Shown piece by piece: positions 54,776 to 61,330 of a stretch of DNA of 61,330 bases. The notes beneath the pieces are model-generated. The model ran no database searches and was not told where the DNA came from. It saw only the letters and a list, made by a program, of their open reading frames with translations. Made by a program: the position numbers and the translations under genes. Origin of the DNA: Bacteroidota bacterium (GTDB lineage Bacteria; Bacteroidota; Bacteroidia; Bacteroidales; UBA7332); assembly GCA_030706585.1 (NCBI GenBank), contig JAUZOF010000002.1, positions 1 through 61,330 on the forward strand, in the 5' to 3' direction. Within the stretch, counting starts at the first letter, position 1. The number at the start of each line of letters is the position of its first letter.

Positions 54776-57427
54776 ATGAATCAATTAAATATAAAAAAGG
54801 AGAATAATAATTCTTTTTTATTTCGTTCTCTGAGCGTTGTTGTGCTCTTGGTAATGACGGTTGTTTCAGGTGTTGCTCAGGCAGCATCAAATTCAAAAGC
54901 AGATCCGAAAGCAATAGTTGAAGTTGGTAATGCCCGTTTTACCGTGTTGGCTCCCAATTTGATTCGGATGGAGTGGGATAGTACCCATCAGTTTGCAGAT
55001 AAAGCTTCTTTCTTTGTTGTTAACCGAAATTTACCGGTTCCGGCTTTTAAAAAAAAGGAGAATGCACAACAAGTGATTATCAGCACTGATGTGCTGGTTT
55101 TGAAGTACAAGAAGAATACCGGCAATTTTACAGATAAAAACCTGGAAATTACGTTTAAAGACGGTAAGAAGGTCGTGAAATGGATCCCCGGAACGAAAAA
55201 TGCCGGAAATCTGAAGGGCACCTATCGTACACTTGATAATTGTAAAGGCCAGTTATACGATGAAAAAACGCCGATTAATCTGGAAGAGGGCTTGTTGTCG
55301 ACAGAAGGATGGACAATGATTGACGATTCGAAGAATTTCTTGTTTGACGGAAGTGATTGGAGTTGGGTCGAAGCCCGTTCAAATAAAAATGTACAGGACC
55401 TTTATTTTATATGTTACGGAAAAGATTATAAAAAAGCGCTCTACGAATTTACTCAAATTGCAGGCAAAGTGCCCATTCCTCCTAAATTCGCTTTTGGTTA
55501 CTGGTGGTCGCGCTACTGGAATTATTCGGATGACGAGTTACGAACGTTGGTAGGCGATTTTCACGAAAATAAGATTCCTCTCGACGTGCTGGTGGTGGAT
55601 ATGGACTGGCATAAGACCAAGGGACTGAACACCTGGGACTCATTCGGGCAGTTGGCCGGTTGGACTGGTTATACCTGGGAAAAGAGCTTGTTCCCGGAAC
55701 CGAATAATTTTTTGAAATGGGTGAAAAATCAGAACCTGAAAGTGACGTTGAATTTACATCCGGCTTCAGGAATCCCGGCTGACGAACATCCATATTCTGC
55801 TTTTGCCAAAGCAATGAATTTCGATACAACTGCCCATGCTCCGATTCCTTTCGAGGCGGCGGACAAAAAATACATGAGCAATTTGTTTGACATTGTGTTG
55901 CACCCCATGCAAAAGGCAGGGGTAAGCTTCTGGTGGCTCGACTGGCAGCAGTGGCCGGATTCGAAAAAAGTTGACGGACTGAGTAATACCTGGTGGCTTA
56001 ATTACTGTTTCTTTAGCGATATGGAGCGACAGGGAGAGCAACGTCCGATGTTGTATCACCGTTGGGGAGGTCTTGGAAACCACCGTTATCAGATCGGTTT
56101 TTCGGGCGACGTAATCATTGATTGGTCATCACTCGAATTCCAGCCCTATTTTACATCTACCGCTTCGAATGTGTTGTATGGCTATTGGAGTCACGACCTT
56201 GGCGGTCACTTCTCTAAAAACCCCGATCCTAATTTTCGCGTTGATCCTGAATTGTATGTTCGTTGGATGCAGTACGGCGCTTTGAGCCCGATTTTCAGAA
56301 CTCACTCAACAAGAGATATTCGTATTAAAAAGGATCTCTGGCTTTTCCCGTATAACTACAGGAAGGCATTGCTGGATGCGGTTAATCTGCGTTATTCTTT
56401 GGTTCCCTACATCTATACAATGGCGAAGGAAGATTACGATACCGGTATTTCTCTTTGCCGTCCAATGTATTATGATTATCCCAATGCTGCGGAAGCCTAT
56501 AGCTTTAAGACCGAATATATGTTTGGCGACAATTTATTGATAGCTCCTGTTGGTTCGCCAGCTAAAAATGAATTCTCGACAGTGAAAGTATGGCTTCCTG
56601 CAGGGACTGATTGGTACGAATGGAAGACCGGAACAATGTTGAAAGGCGGCCAAACGGTTGATCGTAAATTTCTGTTGGACGAATATCCCATTTATGTAAA
56701 AGCAGGATCCGTTATTCCGATGTATGACAAAGTAGATAATCTGGAACGTCCGGTGAATGGATTGGTAGTAAGTGTATTTCCGGGAGATAACGCTTCTGAA
56801 GGTAAACTTTACGAGGATGCCGGTAATGATCAGGGATACCAAAAGGGTGAATTCGGAATAACAGTGATGAAAAAAGAAGTTTTGCCTGACGGAAAGGTGA
56901 AGATAACCATTCTGCCACGTAAGGGTGCATATCCCGGAATGTCAGCAAAACGAGATCTGGAAATTCGCTTCTATGGTATATCAATGCCTGAAAATATTGC
57001 GGTGAACGGTCAGCAGGTGGCTTATTCTGATTGCAATAAAGAAAATACATGGAGTTATACCGCACGGGATTTGACAGCCCATGTTACCATGCCACAGGTT
57101 GCATGTGACCAACCTTTTGAATGTATCGTGAGTTTTCCGGCCAATGCTGTAAGTGTGGATGGCGTGGTTGGCAAAATAAGCAGACTTAAATTGGCAACTG
57201 ACTGTATCAAGAACAACTGGAACAGAGGTGATGCTTTGCCTGAAATTATAGCATTAACCAATCAGACAGATGTACAGATTGCGTATCACCCGGAAGATTT
57301 TGCAAAGTTGATTCAAACGTTCAATAAAAACTATTCCTTATTGCCGGATGCTATCCGTACTATTCCGAATGTACCGGTTTCGAAAGAGACAATTGAAAAA
57401 AGCCTTGATTATATTGTTGAAAAATAA
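54776..57427 (+). CDS. GH31 alpha-glycosidase
   Basis: An 883-aa exported enzyme; the signal has a long polar n-region and ends AQAASN. The N-terminal beta-sandwich covers about 40-230 (NLIRMEWDS). The barrel begins at PPKFAFGYWWSRYWNY (about 235) and has VLVVDMDWHKTKGL. The nucleophile is D389 in WWLDWQQ and the acid/base D445 in FSGDVIIDW, with YWSHDLGGH next. Proximal and distal beta domains follow, plus an extra C-terminal stretch of about 90 aa (795-883) that I do not recognise. GH31 includes alpha-glucosidases, alpha-xylosidases and alpha-galactosidases. The WLDWQQ variant, instead of WxDMNE, makes the sugar hard to predict. First gene of the unit controlled by module D. Confidence 0.9.
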   Translation: MNQLNIKKENNNSFLFRSLSVVVLLVMTVVSGVAQAASNSKADPKAIVEVGNARFTVLAPNLIRMEWDSTHQFADKASFFVVNRNLPVPAFKKKENAQQVIISTDVLVLKYKKNTGNFTDKNLEITFKDGKKVVKWIPGTKNAGNLKGTYRTLDNCKGQLYDEKTPINLEEGLLSTEGWTMIDDSKNFLFDGSDWSWVEARSNKNVQDLYFICYGKDYKKALYEFTQIAGKVPIPPKFAFGYWWSRYWNYSDDELRTLVGDFHENKIPLDVLVVDMDWHKTKGLNTWDSFGQLAGWTGYTWEKSLFPEPNNFLKWVKNQNLKVTLNLHPASGIPADEHPYSAFAKAMNFDTTAHAPIPFEAADKKYMSNLFDIVLHPMQKAGVSFWWLDWQQWPDSKKVDGLSNTWWLNYCFFSDMERQGEQRPMLYHRWGGLGNHRYQIGFSGDVIIDWSSLEFQPYFTSTASNVLYGYWSHDLGGHFSKNPDPNFRVDPELYVRWMQYGALSPIFRTHSTRDIRIKKDLWLFPYNYRKALLDAVNLRYSLVPYIYTMAKEDYDTGISLCRPMYYDYPNAAEAYSFKTEYMFGDNLLIAPVGSPAKNEFSTVKVWLPAGTDWYEWKTGTMLKGGQTVDRKFLLDEYPIYVKAGSVIPMYDKVDNLERPVNGLVVSVFPGDNASEGKLYEDAGNDQGYQKGEFGITVMKKEVLPDGKVKITILPRKGAYPGMSAKRDLEIRFYGISMPENIAVNGQQVAYSDCNKENTWSYTARDLTAHVTMPQVACDQPFECIVSFPANAVSVDGVVGKISRLKLATDCIKNNWNRGDALPEIIALTNQTDVQIAYHPEDFAKLIQTFNKNYSLLPDAIRTIPNVPVSKETIEKSLDYIVEK

Positions 57428-57453
57428 GTGTTTGAAAGGCTAATAATATTGTT

Positions 57454-59757
57454 ATGAAGTTTATTGAAATTGGTATTAAAAGAATGCAGGCAAGATTTTT
57501 TCATGTTCAGTTGGCGTTGATTGTGGGAGCTTTGTTGTTGTCGCCGGTTTCCAATGCGGGCAATCATACTTCTGGTTCTCAGTCTACAGAAGCAGCGCGC
57601 AAACAGAAGATGGAACGCTTTATCAATGATCTTCTTAAACGCATGACTCTGGAAGAGAAAATAGGACAGATGAATCAGGTTGGTGGCACATTTGCCAATA
57701 CCGGTCCTATCAATCCCCTGAGCGATCAGGGAAAGGAAATGCGTGAAGGAAAAATCGGTTCCGTGTTGAATCTTGCCGGCGTGGATGGAATAAGAAAGAT
57801 TCAAAAGGTTGCCGTTGAAGAGACGCGGTTGCATATCCCATTGATATTCGGGCTGGATGTTATTCACGGGATGAAAACGATCTTCCCAATTCCATTGGGA
57901 GAGGCTGCCAGTTGGGATTTATCAGCGATGGAACGCTCAGCCCGCATTGCAGCCATCGAAGCCTCTGCCATGGGCGTAAACTGGACTTTTGCTCCTATGT
58001 TGGATATTGCCCGCGATACCCGCTGGGGACGAATTGCCGAAGGGGCAGGAGAAGATACCTATCTGGGTGTTCAGATTGCTAAAGCACGTGTAAAAGGCTT
58101 TCAGGGCGATGATTTGAGCAAGAACAATACTATTGCTGCCTGTGCCAAGCATTATGCAGCTTACGGCGCTGCTATTGCCGGTCGCGATTATAATGCCGTG
58201 GATATGTCGGAAATTACCTTGAGAGATACTTACCTGCCACCTTTCAAAGCGGCTGTGGATGCCGGAGCAGCCACATTTATGTCTTCGTTTAATACGTTGA
58301 ATGGCGTTCCGGCTACGGCCAACGAATTTTTACTTCGTAAGGTGTTGAAAGGCGAATGGAACTTTAACGGTTTTGTAGTTTCTGATGCCGGAGCTGTTGG
58401 TGAGCTTATCCCGCATGGCCTGGCCGCCGATGGAATAGAAGCTGCCAGGGCTGCCGCAAATGCAGGGCTTGATATGGATATGGGAAGTAATCAGTTCTTG
58501 CAGAACTTGCCTGATTTAGTCCGTAAAGGTTTGGTTCCGGAAAAAGTAATTGATGACGCTGTTCGTCGAATATTGAGAATCAAATACGAACTTGGCCTGT
58601 TTCAGGATCCGTATCGTTATTGCGATGAGCAACGAGAAAAAACAGAACTCCTCACGCCTGAACACGTAGCCGCTGCACGTGATATGGCACGTAAATCTAT
58701 TGTTTTGTTGAAAAATGATTATCATTTGTTGCCACTGAAAAAGAGTATCGGAACCCTTGCTGTAATCGGGGCAATGGCCGATAGCCAGGGCGATATGATC
58801 GGATGCTGGGGTGGCGGTGGTGATGCAAAAGATGCCGTGAGTATTCTGCAAGGAATCAGATCGGCGGTATCGTCCCAAACTAAAGTATTGTATGCAAAAG
58901 GGTGTGAGATTGAGGCAAATGCCCCGGAAGATTTTACACCAGCCCTGGATATAGCCCGGCAGGCGGATGTGGTTGTTATGACTCTTGGAGAATCGGGAGG
59001 AATGACCGGAGAGGCGCATTCGCGGGCCAATATTAATATTCCCGGAAATCAGGAAGCACTGTTGAAGGAGGTAATTAAACTGGGTAAACCAGTGATAGTT
59101 TTGTTGACGAATGGTCGCCCGTTGACCATTTCATGGGTTGCTGATAATGTTCCTTCAATTGTTGAAACCTGGTTTTTGGGAAGCCAGGCTGGAAATGCAA
59201 TTGCTGACGTGCTTTTTGGTGATTACAATCCCTCGGGTAAACTTCCGGTTTCTTTTCCGCGTGTGCTCGGACAGGTGCCGCTGTGTTACAATGAATTGAA
59301 TACCGGCCGCCCTTTGGCGGAACATCCGGGTGATTTTTTTCGCTCCCGTTATAACGATGTCTCTAATGATGCTCTGTTCCCATTCGGTTTTGGACTGAGC
59401 TATACCACATTTGAATATTCGAACCTGCGGTTGAGTCAGAACGTTTTGACAAAAGATGGGAAGTTACAGGTGAGTGTGGATGTGAAAAATACAGGATACA
59501 GAAGCGGGGAAGAGTTGGTGCAGCTCTACATTCGTGACTACTATGCCTCGGTTTGTCAGCCGACACGTTTATTGAAAGGCTTCAAGAAACTGGCTATTGA
59601 ACCGGGACAAACGAAAACCGTAACATTGACCCTGACACCGGAAGACTTGAAATACCATAACAGTAAAATGGAATGGACTGTTGAACCGGGTAAGTTTGGC
59701 GTATTTGTTGGCGGAAATTCACAAAATACACTGAATGAAGAATTTGTGTTGAAATAG
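57454..59757 (+). CDS. GH3 beta-glycosidase (BglX type)
   Basis: A 767-aa exported enzyme without PA14. ATG 57484 is an alternative start giving a shorter n-region. The barrel shows MTLEEKIGQMNQV, IPLIFGLDVIHGMKTIFPI, ACAKHYAAYGAAIAGRDYN, and the nucleophile D311 in FVVSDAGAVGEL, where most GH3 have SDW. The C-terminal sandwich has VIGAMADSQGDMIGCWGGGG and ends with a fibronectin-III-like domain. The layout and length match periplasmic BglX beta-glucosidases. It is unlike the two PA14-bearing GH3 proteins upstream. It follows GH31 by 26 bp and precedes the kinase by 43 bp. Confidence 0.93.
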   Translation: MKFIEIGIKRMQARFFHVQLALIVGALLLSPVSNAGNHTSGSQSTEAARKQKMERFINDLLKRMTLEEKIGQMNQVGGTFANTGPINPLSDQGKEMREGKIGSVLNLAGVDGIRKIQKVAVEETRLHIPLIFGLDVIHGMKTIFPIPLGEAASWDLSAMERSARIAAIEASAMGVNWTFAPMLDIARDTRWGRIAEGAGEDTYLGVQIAKARVKGFQGDDLSKNNTIAACAKHYAAYGAAIAGRDYNAVDMSEITLRDTYLPPFKAAVDAGAATFMSSFNTLNGVPATANEFLLRKVLKGEWNFNGFVVSDAGAVGELIPHGLAADGIEAARAAANAGLDMDMGSNQFLQNLPDLVRKGLVPEKVIDDAVRRILRIKYELGLFQDPYRYCDEQREKTELLTPEHVAAARDMARKSIVLLKNDYHLLPLKKSIGTLAVIGAMADSQGDMIGCWGGGGDAKDAVSILQGIRSAVSSQTKVLYAKGCEIEANAPEDFTPALDIARQADVVVMTLGESGGMTGEAHSRANINIPGNQEALLKEVIKLGKPVIVLLTNGRPLTISWVADNVPSIVETWFLGSQAGNAIADVLFGDYNPSGKLPVSFPRVLGQVPLCYNELNTGRPLAEHPGDFFRSRYNDVSNDALFPFGFGLSYTTFEYSNLRLSQNVLTKDGKLQVSVDVKNTGYRSGEELVQLYIRDYYASVCQPTRLLKGFKKLAIEPGQTKTVTLTLTPEDLKYHNSKMEWTVEPGKFGVFVGGNSQNTLNEEFVLK

Positions 59758-59800
59758 ATTGTAATTCAAATGATTGAGTAAAATAAATCAAAGAAAATAG

Positions 59801-60886
59801 ATGTCAGAATTAGATCAAATAGTAGATAGTTTCGAAGTTGAAGGCGGAGTCAGACAAATAGTGCCTTTGGGTGAAGGGCATATTAATTCTACCTTCAAGG
59901 TTGACATAGAAAATGGTATGTCGGCATACGTGCTGCAGAAAATCAATCACGCTATTTTTCAGGATGTTGATCTGCTGCAGGATAATATAAAACGGATTAC
60001 GGATCATATTCGCGCCAAATTGATTGAAAACAAAGAAGCTGACATTGACAGAAAAACGTTGACGATAGTTCCGGCAAGAGATGGGAAGCTTTATCATTTC
60101 GATGGAGAAAACTATTGGAGAATGATGCTGTTGATAACCGATTCCTATACATTGGATGTGGTTTCTCCCGAAAGTGCATACTGTGCGGGACAGGCATTTG
60201 GTGAGTTTCAGCGCTTGCTGTCCGACTTACCAGGCGAACCTTTGGGTGAGACAATTCCTGATTTTCACAATATGGAATTCCGGCTGAAGCAGTTTCGTGA
60301 AGCGGTGGCTGCTGATCCGGTTCATCGTTTGGGACAGGTAGCAGACTTAGTCGACGAGATAGAGCGAAGAGCTTCTGAAATGTGTATTTGCCAAGTTTTA
60401 TTTAGCGAAGGTAAATTGCCAAAGCGCATCAATCACTGCGATACTAAAGTGAACAATATGCTTTTTGACAAAGAAGGCAATGTCCTTTGCGTGATTGATC
60501 TTGATACTGTGATGCCGGGATTTGTGGTTTCCGATATTGGTGACTTTATGCGGACAGCCGGTAATACGGGAAAAGAAGATGACGAAGAGCTGGATCGGGT
60601 TAGTTTCAATATGGAGATTTACCGTGCATACACAGCCGGTTATCTTGAGGTTGCTACAAAGTTTCTTACTCCGGTGGAGATCGGATTATTACCCTTCGGA
60701 GCCAAGTTGATGACCTATATGCAGTTGGTGCGATTTCTGACTGACTATTTAAATGGTGATGTATATTACAAGATTCATTATCCGGAGCATAATCTGCAAC
60801 GGTCGAAGGCGCAATTCAAGCTATTGTTGTCAATAGAAGATAATTATAGAGAGATGCAGCTTTTTGTTAATGACTTAGAGCGTTGA
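59801..60886 (+). CDS. Cytoplasmic aminoglycoside-phosphotransferase-fold sugar kinase, N-acetylhexosamine 1-kinase-like
   Basis: A 361-aa protein with no signal peptide, the only cytoplasmic product in the window. The kinase fold shows the N-lobe (IVPLGEGHINSTFKV), the Brenner motif with H212, D214 and N219 in NHCDTKVNN, and the metal-binding DLD (D233, D235) in CVIDLDTVMPG. These match the APH family branch that contains NahK, which makes GlcNAc-1-P or GalNAc-1-P for the Leloir-like HexNAc pathway. Other sugars are possible in this branch. Its place at the end of the GH31-GH3 operon and the two GH20 genes elsewhere in the locus fit salvage of a released hexosamine. Confidence 0.7.
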   Translation: MSELDQIVDSFEVEGGVRQIVPLGEGHINSTFKVDIENGMSAYVLQKINHAIFQDVDLLQDNIKRITDHIRAKLIENKEADIDRKTLTIVPARDGKLYHFDGENYWRMMLLITDSYTLDVVSPESAYCAGQAFGEFQRLLSDLPGEPLGETIPDFHNMEFRLKQFREAVAADPVHRLGQVADLVDEIERRASEMCICQVLFSEGKLPKRINHCDTKVNNMLFDKEGNVLCVIDLDTVMPGFVVSDIGDFMRTAGNTGKEDDEELDRVSFNMEIYRAYTAGYLEVATKFLTPVEIGLLPFGAKLMTYMQLVRFLTDYLNGDVYYKIHYPEHNLQRSKAQFKLLLSIEDNYREMQLFVNDLER

Positions 60887-60984
60887 TAATTGATGTTATA
60901 TATTGAGAATCTGTCGGTTTGAGACAGATATAATTGTTCTTTATTTTAAAGAAGGAGTACATGTTTTTAATAGGTTAATGAGAC

Positions 60985-61020
60985 AAGGCCTCTGCGACGA
61001 TGCAGGGGCCTTTGTTGTGT
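60985..61020 (+). terminator. Intrinsic terminator after the kinase gene
   Basis: An 11-bp stem with one G-U pair (AAGGCCTCTGC at 60985-60995, GCAGGGGCCTT at 61002-61012), a 6-nt loop and a T/G-rich tail. It closes the GH31-GH3-kinase unit and appears to mark the right end of the locus. Confidence 0.88.
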
Positions 61021-61330
61021 TTACACGGTATTGTTGAGTTTCCCGGTGTAAGTCTCGCATGCTACTTTGTTGTAGTCAGTATAGCCACTTCTTCGGAGAG
61101 GATTTGGGGCTGGCGATAAATATCAGCCTCCGACACGAAGTCATCGTGTTATTCCTCCAAAAAACAAACCGTGACCAGAAATTACTTCGGGCCACGGCTC
61201 TTCATTTTCTCTTTAGATTACTGTTCTGAATAAGTTTCTGATTCAGGAACGTTTTGGTTGTTGATTGTCATTGTGCTATATTCTGAAGGAGCGACATCGC
61301 GTCGCCCCTTTCTTTCCAAAATTCGTCCGC
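61021..61330. other. Right-end intergenic region without a credible gene
   Basis: About 310 bp with no frame that has both a start and a plausible product. It holds the minus-strand terminator described separately. It also has an imperfect hairpin (GGAGCGAC at 61288, GTCGCCCC at 61301, then TTTCTTT) that could be a weak + strand terminator. Short minus-strand frames of 22-34 codons exist; one has GGAGG about 10 bases before an ATG, but none is recognisable. Confidence 0.5.
61159..61197 (-). terminator. Minus-strand intrinsic terminator of a convergent neighbour
   Basis: Read on the minus strand, CCGTGGCC (61197-61190) pairs with GGTCACGG (61176-61169) through one G-U pair and a 13-nt loop, then runs into a T-rich tract (complement of 61159-61168). 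It implies a gene transcribed leftward from beyond the right edge, convergent with the enzyme locus. Confidence 0.7.

Noticed and set aside
61045-61170. Short minus-strand frames near the right edge, one with GGAGG before an ATG
   Set aside because: Products of 22-34 codons match nothing I recognise. They lie downstream of a minus-strand terminator, where no gene is expected.
1-61330. CRISPR arrays, insertion sequences, tRNA or rRNA genes, phage genes
   Set aside because: I saw no repeat-spacer pattern, no transposase or integrase motif and no RNA-gene landmarks on either strand. Composition looks uniform, so nothing shows recent mobile-element insertion.

Overview
This window comes from a Bacteroidota genome, most likely Bacteroidales. 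The evidence is SusE/F-like surface lipoproteins with acidic residues after the lipid cysteine, signal peptides that mostly cleave just before Gln, a type IX secretion (Por) C-terminal sorting domain, Bacteroidetes-type TAnnTTTG promoter boxes and moderate GC. No genus can be assigned from the sequence alone.

All 29 genes I accept lie on the + strand, and 26 of them in a row are exported glycoside hydrolases or look like them. Region 1 (51-1989) is the 3' end of a polysaccharide utilisation locus: two outer-membrane glycan-binding lipoproteins closed by a terminator at 2051. Region 2 (2118-30871) is a 29-kb candidate operon: GH78, GH115-like, GH99/WbsX-like with a T9SS signal, GH2, GH27, GH36, GH20, an unassigned TIM-barrel enzyme, GH78, GH27, GH20, an unassigned six-hairpin enzyme, a GH43/32-like propeller and a lipidated GH78. 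A strong terminator at 30934 ends it. Region 3 (31549-49012) holds GH127-like, GH99-like, GH106, two GH36-like enzymes, GH99-like, GH78 and GH3. Region 4 is a lone GH3 (49560-52052). Region 5 is a lone GH127-like gene (52394-54448). Region 6 is GH31, GH3 and a cytoplasmic sugar kinase (54776-60886), closed by a terminator at 60985. The last 300 bases hold no credible gene, only a minus-strand terminator from a convergent neighbour outside the window.

The best candidate for an undescribed system is regulatory. The four units of regions 3-6 each begin with the same promoter module: a TGTCA-type direct repeat with exactly 21-bp spacing, then a TAnnTTTG -7 box 32 or 33 bp further on. This defines a local regulon, probably driven by one activator encoded outside the window. 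Region 2 lacks the module.

Together the enzymes could strip alpha-rhamnose (five candidates), alpha-galactose (five), beta-HexNAc (two), beta-gluco/xylo-type sugars (three GH3), beta-galactose or glucuronate (GH2), alpha-glucuronate (GH115-like), beta-L-arabinofuranose (two GH127-like) and alpha-glucoside-type residues (GH31) from a highly branched heteropolysaccharide. A rhamnose-capped, glucuronate-bearing arabinogalactan or gum, or a rhamnose/HexNAc-rich microbial polysaccharide, would fit. There are no lyases, sulfatases, SusC/SusD genes, transporters or regulators here. The terminal kinase would phosphorylate a released (N-acetyl)hexosamine in the cytoplasm. Substrate assignments are inference from family membership.
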